Below are positions 9,414 to 18,583 of a stretch of 64,000 nucleotides of DNA, in pieces. The DNA lies in NCBI GenBank assembly GCA_963739995.1, contig CAVUCH010000001.1:62001-126000 (forward strand), read 5' to 3'. Both the position numbers and the translations under genes were made by a program. The stretch's first letter is position 1. Every line of letters begins with the position of its first letter. This DNA comes from CAVUCH01 sp963739995. Its GTDB lineage: Bacteria; Acidobacteriota; Vicinamibacteria; Vicinamibacterales; JAENWD01. The notes below the pieces were generated by a model. The model searched no databases. It had not been told where the DNA came from and worked only from the letters and a program-made list of their open reading frames with translations.

Positions 9414-10040
9414 ATGAGCGGGCGGCTGTTCATCGTGTCTGCGCCGTCCGGCACGGGTAAGACGACCCTGGTGGAGCGGCTCGTGCGCGACATGCAGGGC
9501 ATCAGCATGTCGCGCTCGTACACGTCGCGGCCGCCGCGCCCGGGGGAAGCGGATGGGGTGGACTATAATTTCATCTCGCGCGGACGCTTCGACCGGATGA
9601 TTGCCGGTGGCGATCTGCTGGAATTCGCGGAAGTGTTCGGCAATTGGTACGGCACCGGCGCGGCCGAGACCAGGCGTGCCCTCGCCGGCGGCGACGACGT
9701 GGTGCTCGTCATCGACGTGCAGGGTGCCCGGAAGGTGCGGAATGCCGGCTTCGAGCACGTCGGGATCTTCGTACTGCCGCCCTCCTTCGAGATTCTGGAA
9801 GACCGTCTCCGGCGTCGCAGCAAGGATTCCGAGGCGCAGATCCAGCGGCGGCTCGCGGTGGCCCGGCAGGAGGTCGCCGCGGTCGCGGAATACGAGTACG
9901 TCGTCATCAACGACGATGTGGACAGTGCGGTCGCGCGCTTGCGCGCGATTGTCGAAGCGGAACGCTCGAAGCTGCGCGCCATGCAGCCCCAGGCCGACGC
10001 GATCATCGCGAGCTTCCGCGCTGCTACCCGCCGCGTCTGA
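9414..10040 (+). CDS. gmk: guanylate kinase
   Basis: Phosphorylates GMP to GDP with ATP. The P-loop is SAPSGTGKTTLVERL at residues 7-21. The GMP-binding region shows SRSYTSRPPRPGEADGVDYN and the lid RRLAVARQEV. The 208 residues match the family. The next gene normally expected in many bacteria, rpoZ, is missing: coaBC begins 18 bases later. Confidence 0.95.
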   Translation: MSGRLFIVSAPSGTGKTTLVERLVRDMQGISMSRSYTSRPPRPGEADGVDYNFISRGRFDRMIAGGDLLEFAEVFGNWYGTGAAETRRALAGGDDVVLVIDVQGARKVRNAGFEHVGIFVLPPSFEILEDRLRRRSKDSEAQIQRRLAVARQEVAAVAEYEYVVINDDVDSAVARLRAIVEAERSKLRAMQPQADAIIASFRAATRRV

Positions 10041-10058
10041 CCGAAGCTGGAACCGCAC

Positions 10059-11276
10059 ATGTCTTTGATAGCACTGGGTATCACCGGCGGGATTGGCGCC
10101 TACAAAGCGATCGAGGTCGCGCGCGGTCTGCAGAAGCGCGGCCATGACGTGGTCGCCATCATGACGCGATCGGCCCGGCGCTTCGTGGGTCCGCTCACGT
10201 TCGAAGCGATCACCAGACGGCGCGTGATCACGGACCAGTGGAGCCCGGGCAGCAACGCGGACATCGAGCACATCTCGATCGCCACCGACATCAGCCTGCT
10301 GCTCATCGCGCCTGCGACCGCCAATACCGTCGGCAAGTTCGCCAACGGCATCGCTGACGACTTCCTGTCATCGCTCTATCTCGCGACGCGCGCGCCGGTG
10401 CTGATGGCACCCGCAATGAACACCCACATGCTCGAGCACCCTGCCGTGCAGCGCAATCTCGCGGCACTGGCGTCGCGCGGCGTCCGTTTCGTGGAGCCCG
10501 GCGAAGGTTTCCTGGCGTGCGGGTGGGTGGGGAAGGGCAGGCTCGCCGAGCCGGACGACGTGGTGACGGCGGCAGATCAGCTCGTCCGCGGCGATGGGCC
10601 GCTGCGAGGCCGGCGTCTGATCGTGAGCGCCGGGCCGACGTTCGAGGATCTCGATCCCGTGCGCTTCATGGGGAACCGGTCCAGCGGCCGCATGGGATAT
10701 GCGATCGCCGCGGAGGCCGCTGCCCGCGGAGCGGATGTCGTACTCGTCAGCGGGCCCACGGGGCTGCAGCCGCCCGCGGTGCGCGAGGTGGTGCATGTGC
10801 GGCGGGCCGCCGAGATGCACGATGCGATGCTGGCGCTGGCCGAAGGCGCGGACGCGATCGTCATGGCCGCCGCCGTCGCAAACTACACGACCGCATCGCC
10901 TGCCGGGCACAAGATTCCCCACGATTCGGAAACCATGACGCTGCAGTTGACGCGGACGCCAGACATTCTGGCAGCTCTGGCGTCGTGGCGCGCCGGGCGA
11001 GGGGGCGGGCGTCCCGTGCTCGTCGGCTTTGCCGCCGAAACACGCGATGTCGTCGAGCGCGCCCGCGCGAAGCGCCTCCGAAAGGGCGTCGACTTGATCG
11101 TCGCCAATGACGTGTCGCGCCCCGATGCCGGGTTCGAGGTCGACACGAATGCCGTCACGCTCATCGGCGACGGCCCGGATGAGACCGTTGCACTGGCGAG
11201 CAAGTCCGCCGTAGCCGGCACCATCCTGGATCGGCTCGCGCGGCTGCTGGTGACTGTTCCAACCTCGGTGTCCTGA
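10059..11276 (+). CDS. coaBC: bifunctional phosphopantothenoylcysteine decarboxylase / phosphopantothenate-cysteine ligase
   Basis: Carries out two steps of coenzyme A synthesis. The N-terminal FMN-dependent CoaC domain has GITGGIGAYKAIEVARGL, IEHISIATDI, PATANTVGKFANGIADD, APAMNTHML and the active-site cysteine in LACGWVGKGRLAEP. The C-terminal CoaB domain starts near residue 190 with VSAGPTFEDLDPVRFMGNRS and SGRMGYAIAAEA and ends with the usual LIVAND segment. The 405-residue length is normal. It sits 18 bases after gmk and eight bases before the UDG gene. Confidence 0.95.
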   Translation: MSLIALGITGGIGAYKAIEVARGLQKRGHDVVAIMTRSARRFVGPLTFEAITRRRVITDQWSPGSNADIEHISIATDISLLLIAPATANTVGKFANGIADDFLSSLYLATRAPVLMAPAMNTHMLEHPAVQRNLAALASRGVRFVEPGEGFLACGWVGKGRLAEPDDVVTAADQLVRGDGPLRGRRLIVSAGPTFEDLDPVRFMGNRSSGRMGYAIAAEAAARGADVVLVSGPTGLQPPAVREVVHVRRAAEMHDAMLALAEGADAIVMAAAVANYTTASPAGHKIPHDSETMTLQLTRTPDILAALASWRAGRGGGRPVLVGFAAETRDVVERARAKRLRKGVDLIVANDVSRPDAGFEVDTNAVTLIGDGPDETVALASKSAVAGTILDRLARLLVTVPTSVS

Positions 11277-11284
11277 TCGCCTTC

Positions 11285-12097
11285 ATGCCGACCAATCCTC
11301 GCGACCTTGCCGAGCACCTTCGCTACTATGCCGACCTTGGCGTGGAGGGGTTCTCAGGCGATCGAGCCTGGCGTGCCCGCGCGGGCGCCGCGTCGGGACC
11401 TGCCGGCGCTATGCCAACGCCGGACGCCGGAGCGAAACCTCATGGATGGACGGTCGCCCCCGTTGTAGCCGGCGCCGCGGCAACGTCGTCCCCAGCCGGC
11501 GCGCCACCTACCACGCCCCTTGCGCGGTCGCGCGCCGAGGCGCTGGCGATTGTCCGGGCCGATCTGGGAGAGTGCACGCGCTGCAAGCTGCACAAGGGAC
11601 GAATCAAGCTGGTCTTCGGGGTCGGAAATGCCGAGGCGCGGCTGATGTTCGTCGGTGAGGGTCCCGGTGCCGAGGAAGACGAACAAGGAGTACCGTTCGT
11701 GGGCCGCGCCGGCCAACTGCTGACGCAGATCATCAAGGCCATGGGCCTCGAGCGGGACGACGTCTACATTGCAAACGTGGTGAAGTGCCGCCCGCCGGGC
11801 AACCGCAACCCCGAGCCCGACGAGATCGAGCGGTGCGAGCCGTTCCTCATGCGGCAGATGGACGTGATCAAGCCCGCCGTCGTCGTCGCGCTTGGCAAAT
11901 TCGCGGCGCAGACCCTGCTGCGCACCGCCGAGCCGATCTCGAAAATCCGCGGCCGGTTTCACCAGATCGGCGACATCCGCGTGATGCCGACGTTTCACCC
12001 GTCCTACCTCCTGCGCAACCCCGCTGCCAAGCGCGAAGTGTGGCAGGACATGAAGGCGGTGATGGGAGTGTTGAGGCAGGACGGGCCCTCCACGTAA
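11285..12097 (+). CDS. family 4 uracil-DNA glycosylase (Fe-S)
   Basis: Removes uracil from DNA as the first step of base excision repair. The catalytic domain starts near residue 90 with ECTRCKLHKGR, two ligands of the [4Fe-4S] cluster. It continues with FVGEGPGAEEDEQGVPFVG (motif 1), NVVKCRPPGNRNPEPDEIERC (the other two cysteines) and TFHPSYLLRNP (motif 2 with the catalytic-loop His). The N-terminal about 85 residues are a poorly conserved Ala/Pro/Gly-rich extension of a kind common in soil-bacterial members. It ends where the TGCATC repeats begin. Confidence 0.93.
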   Translation: MPTNPRDLAEHLRYYADLGVEGFSGDRAWRARAGAASGPAGAMPTPDAGAKPHGWTVAPVVAGAAATSSPAGAPPTTPLARSRAEALAIVRADLGECTRCKLHKGRIKLVFGVGNAEARLMFVGEGPGAEEDEQGVPFVGRAGQLLTQIIKAMGLERDDVYIANVVKCRPPGNRNPEPDEIERCEPFLMRQMDVIKPAVVVALGKFAAQTLLRTAEPISKIRGRFHQIGDIRVMPTFHPSYLLRNPAAKREVWQDMKAVMGVLRQDGPST

Positions 12098-12236
12098 TGC
12101 ACGATGCACAGTGCACAAACGCCCGATTCTACCGACCGATCTTGAATCAGGTTGCGCCATTCAGTGTGAACTGCACGACAACGCTGCATCGGGCGGGCCC
12201 TTGCAGTGTGCATCGTGCATTCTGCATCGTGCATTC
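12096..12236. repeat. TGCATCGTGCATTC tandem and inverted repeat between the UDG gene and priA
   Basis: Two exact tandem copies of TGCATCGTGCATTC lie at 12209-12222 and 12223-12236. The 15-base sequence at 12207-12221 is the exact inverse complement of AATGCACGATGCACA at 12096-12110, so the 140-base gap could fold as a long-stem hairpin. The left copy overlaps the stop codon of the UDG gene. The gap holds no gene. This looks like a dispersed intergenic repeat; a role in termination is possible. Confidence 0.75.
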
Positions 12237-12239
12237 TGA

Positions 12240-14758
12240 ATGCCCGTCCTCGTAGCCGTTCCCGTTCCATTTCTCAGCCTCCTCACCTACGACGTTCCCG
12301 AAGGCATGATGCCTCCGGTACGCGGCGCGCGCGTGCTCGTGCCGGTCGGCACGCGGCAGCTGACGGCGTGCGTCGTCGGTACGGTCGCCGAGATTCCAGC
12401 CGGAGTCGAGCTCAAGCCCCTCATCGAGGTTCTCGACGACGCCGCGTTCCTGCCGGGACACATCGTCGATCTCGCACTCTGGGCGTCCGAGTACTACGTC
12501 GCCGGTCCAGGAGAGTCGGTCGCTGCGGCCATGCCGCCGTTTGCGTGGCTCGAGAGCGAGCGTCGGATCTCCATCACACATGCTGGCCGGGCTCGGCTCG
12601 CCTCGTCGAGTGGGGACGACGGCGGTTCGCCGCTCGTGGTGCTCCGTTTGCTGGCTGATGGTCGCAGCTTCACCACGCGAGAACTCCGGACGGCTGCCCG
12701 CGGGGTGCGCGGCAGCCTCGACACGATCCTCAGGAGCCTGCTCCGCGAGGGCTTCATCACATCGGCACGGGAACTGAGAGGAAAGGCCTCCGCATTTCGT
12801 ACCGGTACGCATGGTGTCGCTCAGTGTGGAAGGGCAGGCGCTCGCGGTTGGCTCAGCGGCGGCCGAAGCGGGCAGCCCGTCAGCCGCCGTGTTTGCTGCG
12901 CTTGGTGAGAAGCAGGCGGCTGCCCTTGCGGCGCTTCAGGGAGCACCGCACGGCCTGTCGGCGCGCGCACTGCGAGAGCGCGGTATTGGTTCGGAAACCG
13001 TCAAGCGTCTCGCCCGCCGTGGTCTCGTATCCGTGCGGGACGAGCGAAGCGAGCGCGACCCGTTCGTCTCGACTGGGGCGCTGACGGCTCCAGGCGCGCT
13101 GCCGTCCTCGGACGGGGGGGCACCGGGGAGCCGCGACCTGACACCCGAGCAGGCAGCCGCGTTCGCCCGGCTGCGGACGCACGTGGCAGCTGGCCGGTTT
13201 CACGTGACGCTGCTGCACGGGGTGACCGGCAGCGGCAAGACGGAGCTGTACCTCCGTCATGGCGGCCGAAGCGCGGACCGCCGGCCGCGCGGTCCTTGTC
13301 CTGGTCCCCGAGATTGCGCTGACGCCGGCCGTTGCCGCTGTGTTCCGGGACGTCTTCGGCGATCGTGTAGCCGTGCAGCACAGCGGGCTGTCGGACGGTG
13401 AACGCCACGACCAGTGGCACCGCATCCGCAGCGGAGCTATCGACATCGTCGTCGGCACGCGTTCCGCGGTCTTCTCGCCGCTGGAGGATCCCGGCCTCAT
13501 CATCGTCGACGAGGAGCACGACCACTCCTACAAACAGGAGGAGACGCCGCGCTACAACGCCCGCGACCTGGCGATCGTCCGCGCACGGCAGGCCCGCGCC
13601 CTGGTCGTCCTCGGGTCGGCCACGCCATCCATGGAGAGCTATCGCCACGCGCTGGATGGCCGATACGAGCTCATCACATTGGAACGCCGCGTGCACGACC
13701 GCCCCCTCGCCGACGTCCGCGTCGTCAACATGCGCGAGGTCCTCGCGGAGGAGGGACCGGAGGTCATCCTCAGCGCCACGCTCGCTGGTGCGCTCGAGCG
13801 ACGTCTCGCGCACGGGGAGCAGGCCTTGTTGCTGCTGAACCGCCGGGGCTTCTCCACGTCTGTCTTCTGCCGCCAGTGCGGCGCGACGCTCGATTGCCCG
13901 AACTGCAGTATCTCGCTGACCGTCCACCGGCCACGGCAGATGTCGCCGCGCGCCCGCTGCCATTACTGTAACCATTCGACAGCGGTGCCGAAGGCGTGCA
14001 CGAATTGCGCGGGGCCTTACCTGGAACACGTCGGGTACGGGACGGAGCAGGTGGAGGCGGAAGTGCGCCGCCTGATGCCGTCAGCGCGAATGGCGCGGGT
14101 GGACCGCGACACCATGCAACGCCGCGGGGCGATTCAGGGTGTGCTGGCGCAGTTCGCCCGCGGAGAGCTGGACGTGATCGTCGGCACGCAGATGATCGCA
14201 AAGGGGCATGACTTCCCGGCGGTCACGCTGGTGGGCGTCATTTCAGCCGACGTGGGTCTCGGGCTCCCCGACTTCCGCGCGAGCGAGCGCACGTTCCAGC
14301 TGTTGACGCAGGTCGCCGGACGTGCGGGCAGGGGGGACCTCGCCGGCGAAGCGATCGTGCAGACGCTTTTTCCGGAGCATTACAGCATTCAGCTCGCGTG
14401 CCGCCAGGAGTACCGCGCCTTCTATGACCACGAGATTCGCTACCGGCGAGCGATGCGGTATCCACCGGTGGTCAGGCTGATCAACGCCGTCGTCCGCGCG
14501 GCCGCCTTCGGGCGCGCGATGGACGACGCGGCCGAGCTGGCCGCGCGGGTGCGGGCGGGGGCCACGGCGGGTGCGTTCCAGGTGCTGGGCCCAGCGCCGG
14601 CGCCGCTCGGCAAGCTGAGAGGCGAATACCGCGCACAGATCTTCCTGAAGGGCACCAGGCGCACGTCGATGCGGGAGGCCCTGCAGCAGGCGGTGGCTGC
14701 GATTCCTGATCTGCGGCGGCGCGTCACGATCGACATCGATCCGCTGTCGGTGATGTGA
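12240..14758 (+). pseudogene. priA: primosomal helicase PriA, reading frame broken by two single-base insertions
   Basis: PriA reloads the replisome at stalled forks. Three frames cover it end to end: the 3'-DNA-binding domain from 12240 (PVLVAVPVPFLSLLTYDVPEG), a middle frame with Walker A LHGVTGSGKTELYL, and a third with LVPEIALT, VDEEHDHSYKQEE, eight zinc-binding Cys in CRQCGATLDCPNC and CHYCN-CTNC, and QVAGRAGRG. An extra G at 12804-12805 splits AFRT from VRMVSLSVEGQ. An extra T near 13258 splits ELYLR from MAAEARTAGR. Correcting both gives an intact protein of about 838 residues. All motifs survive and the gene is usually important, so these look like sequence errors more than decay. Confidence 0.85.
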
Positions 14759-14778
14759 TCGCGCCCTCGAGGGACGAC

Positions 14779-15780
14779 TCAGCGCGGCAGCAGCTGAATG
14801 ACTTCGATCGGTGCCGGCGTGAAGCAGACGATGAAGATGCCAAGCGCGAGGATGGCGATGCCGAGGCGGGCGCGATCGAGCGGGACGTGCTCGTCGGCGG
14901 TCTGTGGATGTCGGGGCCCGAAGAAAAACAGCATCGCGATGACCAGCGCCGTCCACACCAGCCAGCTCGATGAGAAGTACGTCAGGACCAGCGCGCACCC
15001 GATCGCCCCGTACGTCACCACCGTCGCGCGGCGCCCCAGCACCGCGTACGCGATATGTCCGCCATCGAGCTGCCCTATCGGAAACAGGTTCAATGCCGTG
15101 GCAAGCAGCCCGAACCAGGCGGCGAAGGCCATCGGATGCAAATTCAACGCGTACCCCTGCGGCTCCGTTCCCCAGATCACCCGTGCCGCTCCCTTGAACA
15201 GCAGCGGCTCTCCGAGTGCCAGTCCGCTGAACGTGGGTGGCAAGGGCGCCAGATTCGAGAGCATCAGTCCGATGACCAGCGCAGGCACCGCAATCACGAA
15301 CCCCGCGAGGGGACCCGCCACGCCGATGTCGAACAGCATCCGCTTCGTCCGGATTGGCTCCCGGATGCGAATGAACGCGCCGAGCGTTCCGGTCAGGATC
15401 GGCGCGGGCAGGAAATACGGCAGCGACGCATCCACGCGGTAATAACGGCAGGCGTAGTAATGGCCCAGCTCGTGACAGCCCAGAATCGCCAGGATCGTCA
15501 CGCTGTACCAGAGGCCGTTGAGCAAAAGCGGGAGACCCAGCGCGGGTACCGCGTTGGTGAACCCCGCGCGGAACCCTGCATAGTGCAGCGCGCCCATGCC
15601 GGTCGTCGTGACGAGCGTGGCGAGGAGCAGCAGTGCGTTCAGCCAGGGCCGCCCCCGTCGGACGGGTGCGGGCGCCTCCCAGGTGGCGGAGGCGGCCTGG
15701 AACGCAAGCGGGTCGGATGAGTCGAGCCCGCGGAACTCAGGCTCCAGCTGGGCAGACGGGACGCGACCGGAGGTGGACAA
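14779..15780 (-). CDS. site-2 protease family (M50) membrane metallopeptidase
   Basis: A 333-residue multi-pass inner-membrane protein. The zinc site HExxH is in GCHELGHYYACRYYRVD near residue 113. The third ligand lies in the C-terminal NLFPIGQLDGGHI segment, where LDGGH is the family form of NPDG. The conserved FIRIREPIRTKRMLFDIGVAGP follows the first site. Such enzymes cut transmembrane segments; the substrate here is unknown and no PDZ domain is present. The start is a TTG at 15780, with no better codon before the first helix, so it is uncertain. It lies 28 bases after the HU-like gene on the same strand and ends convergently with priA. Confidence 0.85.
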   Translation of the reverse strand: MSTSGRVPSAQLEPEFRGLDSSDPLAFQAASATWEAPAPVRRGRPWLNALLLLATLVTTTGMGALHYAGFRAGFTNAVPALGLPLLLNGLWYSVTILAILGCHELGHYYACRYYRVDASLPYFLPAPILTGTLGAFIRIREPIRTKRMLFDIGVAGPLAGFVIAVPALVIGLMLSNLAPLPPTFSGLALGEPLLFKGAARVIWGTEPQGYALNLHPMAFAAWFGLLATALNLFPIGQLDGGHIAYAVLGRRATVVTYGAIGCALVLTYFSSSWLVWTALVIAMLFFFGPRHPQTADEHVPLDRARLGIAILALGIFIVCFTPAPIEVIQLLPR

Positions 15781-15807
15781 TCGTGAGTTCCCGGGTGCAG
15801 AGGCCGA

Positions 15808-16077
15808 CTAGCTGATATTCTGAAGGTCCTTGCCCGGCTTGAATCGAATCGTCCGCCCCGGCGGAATGCGGACTTCCTTGCCGGTCCGCGGATTGCGACC
15901 GATTCCGCGCTTGCGGGGCTTGACCTGGAAGACGCCAAACCCGCGAAGCTCAATCCGTTCGCCGCGCTGCATTGACACCCGCATAGCATCGAACACCGCG
16001 TCCACCGCAAGCTCGGCTTTGACCTTCGTGATGTCAGCGATCTTGGAAACCTCGTTCACGATGTCGAGCTTGATCAT
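15808..16077 (-). CDS. HU/IHF family DNA-binding protein
   Basis: An 89-residue bacterial histone-like protein. The start is MIKLDIVNEVSKIADITKVK. The core is RIELRGFGVFQVKPRK, and the DNA-wrapping arm is RNPRTGKEVRIPPGRTIRF with the conserved proline. The RNPRTG arm fits HU and IHF alike, so I do not assign a subunit. A strong GCAGGAG ribosome binding site and a good sigma-70 promoter lie directly upstream, consistent with high expression. Confidence 0.93.
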   Translation of the reverse strand: MIKLDIVNEVSKIADITKVKAELAVDAVFDAMRVSMQRGERIELRGFGVFQVKPRKRGIGRNPRTGKEVRIPPGRTIRFKPGKDLQNIS

Positions 16078-16106
16078 GCGGGCGAACTCCTGCGAAATCG
16101 TTAAGT

Positions 16107-16135
16107 ATCTTAAATCGCGGGACTTATGGAGTCAA
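16107..16135 (-). promoter_or_regulatory. sigma-70 promoter of the HU-like gene
   Basis: TTGACT (16130-16135) and TAAGAT (16107-16112) are separated by exactly 17 bases on the minus strand. The start codon is 30 bases downstream, and the ribosome binding site complement lies at 16087-16093. Both hexamers are close to consensus. Confidence 0.65.
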
Positions 16136-16219
16136 GAAACGATCTCCGGGCGCCCGGGATGCATCACTCGAGCGTGTGACGCCCTCTCCCGTGGGCCGCG
16201 TCCCGCAAGAACCTGATCC

Positions 16220-17623
16220 GTGAACCATCCGCTGCCCCTTGTCGTGCTCGCCGGCCGCCCCAATGTCGGGAAGTCCACCCTGTTCAACCGGATCACCCGT
16301 ACGCGCCGGGCCATCGTGACCGCCGTTCCGGGCACCACCCGCGACACCATCGAGTACCCCATCACGTGGAACGAGACTCGCTTCTCGATGGTCGACACAG
16401 GCGGCCTCTTCGGGGCGAGCGAGGATCCGCTGCACGATCTCGTGGTTGAGCAGGGGAGCCGGACGCTGGCGCAGGCCGATCTCGTGCTGGTCGTGTTCGA
16501 CGGCGAGGCCGGCCTCGTCCCGGGCGATCTCGACGTCGTGCAGCAGGTCCGGGCGCTCGGCAAGCCCATGATCGCCGTCGTGAACAAGACAGACGTCCGC
16601 GTCGCACGCGAAGCCGCCGTCCAGTTCTTCGAGCTGGGCCTCAACCCGATCGTGGAGATTTCGGCCGAACACGGCAGCGGCGTGGACGACCTCCTCGACG
16701 AGGTGGTCACGCGCCTGGCCCGGTCGCGCGGCGCCCGGAAGGTTCGCCGCGACGGCGATCACGAGGGCGACTCCACGGAGGAGAGCACTCCCCACTCCGA
16801 ACCCCGGGAGGTCGGCATCGCGATCGTCGGGCGCCCGAATGCCGGAAAGTCCTCCCTGGTGAATCGTCTCCTGCGAGAGGAGCGGATGGTGGTGAGCGAG
16901 GTGCCGGGGACCACGCGCGACGCCGTCGACGTGGTCCTGCGCTGGCATCGCCGCACGTTCCGCATCGTGGACACGGCGGGTATCAGGCGCGCCGGGCGAG
17001 TGGCGCGATCGGGCCAGCTCGAAAGCTTGAGCGTAATGGTGGCCCGTCGCGCCATCGAGCGGGCCGATGTCGTCGTGCTGCTGGTCGATGCGACCGTCGG
17101 CGCCACCGATCAGGATGCCGCCATTGCGGGGGAGGCCGACAAGGCCGGGTGCGGCGTGATCATCGCCGCCAACAAATGGGACCTGATGAAGGACCGCGGT
17201 CCCGACTTCTCCAAGGGCTTCGACGAGACGGTGCGCCGCCAGTTGAAGTTCCTGGATTGGGCGCCGGTGATGCACATTTCAGCAGCGAGCGGCGAGCGCA
17301 CTCCGCGGCTGCTGGAGATGATCGATCGCGTGGCGGAGTCGCGGCGGAAACGGGTTGGCACGGGCGAGCTGAACCGCTTCGTGGCCGAGGTGACGGCGGA
17401 GCACCCCCCCGCGAGCCCGGGCCGGCGGGCGGTTCGCATCATGTATGCTGCGCAGACGGCGGTGGCGCCGCCGACGTTCGTGTTCTTCACCAATGTCGCA
17501 ACGACCTTCCATTTCTCGTACGAGCGGTTCCTGCAGAACCGGCTGCGCGACGAGTTCGGATTCCTTGGTGCGCCGATCCGGATTCACGTGCGCCGGAGGG
17601 CCGGCCGGACGAAGAAGGCGTGA
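16220..17623 (+). CDS. der: ribosome biogenesis GTPase Der (EngA)
   Basis: Tandem GTPase needed for 50S assembly. The first G domain has GRPNVGKSTLFNRI, DTGGLFG and NKTD. The second begins near residue 196 with GRPNAGKSSLVNRLL, DTAGIRR and NKWD. The C-terminal KH-like domain ends VRRRAGRTKKA. The 467-residue length is normal. An acidic linker (DHEGDSTEESTPHSEPRE) joins the two G domains. The start is GTG. It lies divergent from the HU-like gene. Confidence 0.96.
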   Translation: MNHPLPLVVLAGRPNVGKSTLFNRITRTRRAIVTAVPGTTRDTIEYPITWNETRFSMVDTGGLFGASEDPLHDLVVEQGSRTLAQADLVLVVFDGEAGLVPGDLDVVQQVRALGKPMIAVVNKTDVRVAREAAVQFFELGLNPIVEISAEHGSGVDDLLDEVVTRLARSRGARKVRRDGDHEGDSTEESTPHSEPREVGIAIVGRPNAGKSSLVNRLLREERMVVSEVPGTTRDAVDVVLRWHRRTFRIVDTAGIRRAGRVARSGQLESLSVMVARRAIERADVVVLLVDATVGATDQDAAIAGEADKAGCGVIIAANKWDLMKDRGPDFSKGFDETVRRQLKFLDWAPVMHISAASGERTPRLLEMIDRVAESRRKRVGTGELNRFVAEVTAEHPPASPGRRAVRIMYAAQTAVAPPTFVFFTNVATTFHFSYERFLQNRLRDEFGFLGAPIRIHVRRRAGRTKKA

Positions 17624-17718
17624 GTGGATACGCTGTGCCGATGTTCGAACTGTCGTCAGGTGCTGACGTGAACGGCCCCTTGGAGAGGGTGCTGGTGGCA
17701 CGAACCGGGGAGATCTGA

Positions 17719-17727
17719 TGCTATACT
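17719..17727 (+). promoter_or_regulatory. extended -10 promoter of the MerR-type gene
   Basis: TGC directly followed by TATACT (17722-17727) forms an extended -10 element. No good -35 is visible, as is usual for such promoters. It lies 28 bases before the TTG start of the regulator and would uncouple that gene from der. Confidence 0.45.
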
Positions 17728-17754
17728 CCGACGTCGAGGCGGAGCTGACGACCC

Positions 17755-18276
17755 TTGTCCAGAGCGGATGTGGCTGAGCCAACACCCGAGACACCGCGGC
17801 GGGCGCTGCTCAAGTCCGCTGACGTGTGCGAGATCATCAAGGTGCAGCCGTACGTGCTGCGGTCCTGGGAGAAAGAATTCCCAGACCTAGGCAGCACGCG
17901 CACGGCTGGCGGACCCCGCCTCTACCGGCGGACCGACGTGGAGCGCGTTCAGCGGTTGAAGCAGCTGGTGTTCGGCGAAGGGTTGACCATTGCAGGTGCC
18001 CGGCGCCGCCTAGAGGAAGAGCGCGGCACGGCGCAGGAAGACGACCTGCCGTTTGACGAGCCGGTCGTGCGGCCGGCGTCACCTCAGACCCGCGAGCGCA
18101 TCGATGGTGTCCGCCGCACCCTGCGCGCGCTTCTGGAGATGCTGTCGACCGGGCCGCAGCGCTCCGCCGCGTTGCCCAGTGAAGGCGTGAACGGCGAGGC
18201 GGCTCCAGCACCAGAACCGCTCCCCCGCGGCCGCGCCCCCAAACGCCGCCGCGCCGACACCGCCGTCAACGAGTGA
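17755..18276 (+). CDS. MerR family transcriptional regulator
   Basis: A 173-residue DNA-binding protein. The winged helix-turn-helix occupies about residues 19-90: LLKSADVCEIIKVQPYVLRSWEKEFPDL, then GGPRLYRRTDVERVQRLKQLV, then GLTIAGARRRL. This HTH form is found in small MerR-type regulators that are commonly encoded next to ihfA or tRNA genes. The C-terminal half is Pro/Ala/Arg-rich with no cysteines, so it is not a metal sensor. The TTG start is preceded by GGAG; a GTG at 17770 is an alternative. The target is unknown. Confidence 0.8.
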   Translation: MSRADVAEPTPETPRRALLKSADVCEIIKVQPYVLRSWEKEFPDLGSTRTAGGPRLYRRTDVERVQRLKQLVFGEGLTIAGARRRLEEERGTAQEDDLPFDEPVVRPASPQTRERIDGVRRTLRALLEMLSTGPQRSAALPSEGVNGEAAPAPEPLPRGRAPKRRRADTAVNE

Positions 18277-18304
18277 CGCGCTCGGTGAGGACGGCCTGCC
18301 CTTT

Positions 18305-18381
18305 CGGGATGTAGCGCAGCCTGGTAGCGCGCCTGCTTGGGGTGCAGGAGGTCCCGGGTTCGAATCCCGGCATCCCGACCA
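18305..18381 (+). tRNA. tRNA-Pro, anticodon GGG
   Basis: A 77-base cloverleaf. The acceptor arms are CGGGATG (18305-18311) and CATCCCG (18371-18377). The anticodon stem CCTGC/GCAGG encloses loop TTGGGGT with anticodon GGG. The T arm is GGTTCGAATCC. A is the discriminator and CCA is encoded at 18379-18381. It is the first of two copies of its own 3' end, because an element has inserted here. Confidence 0.95.
18344..18381 (+). other. attachment site, tRNA-proximal copy
   Basis: The 3' half of tRNA-Pro from the anticodon stem to CCA. It is identical over 38 bases to 20197-20234 and restores a complete tRNA after insertion. Confidence 0.8.
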
Positions 18382-18395
18382 CCTTTCGCCAGTTT

Positions 18396-18420
18396 CTGTG
18401 ACGTATCTGTCTGACGTATT
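18396..18420. repeat. possible integrase arm-type sites, proximal end
   Basis: CTGTGACGTATC at 18396-18407 and a second TGACGTAT eleven bases on. The same 12-mer recurs at 20081-20092 near the distal att copy in the same orientation. Short direct repeats beside both att sites are what arm-type recombinase sites look like. Confidence 0.45.
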
Positions 18421-18422
18421 CA

Positions 18423-18453
18423 GGGCGGTCCTTTGCTGGACCGGCCCTTTTTG
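18423..18453 (+). terminator. intrinsic terminator after tRNA-Pro
   Basis: GGGCGGTCC and GGACCGGCCC pair around a six-base loop with a single bulge, followed by TTTTTGTT. It lies 42 bases after the tRNA end and inside the integrated element, so the element brought or replaced the tRNA terminator. Confidence 0.75.
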
Positions 18454-18583
18454 TTCATGTCTGTCGACGAGTACCTGGGCAACTTAGGGCATCGCTCACT
18501 ATTGCTTTGCAGGCTCGGCCGTGACCTTCGGTCACAGCCAGCGGCGTTTCGGGGTCGTCTTAGCCTCCAAACAGGAGCAAATC

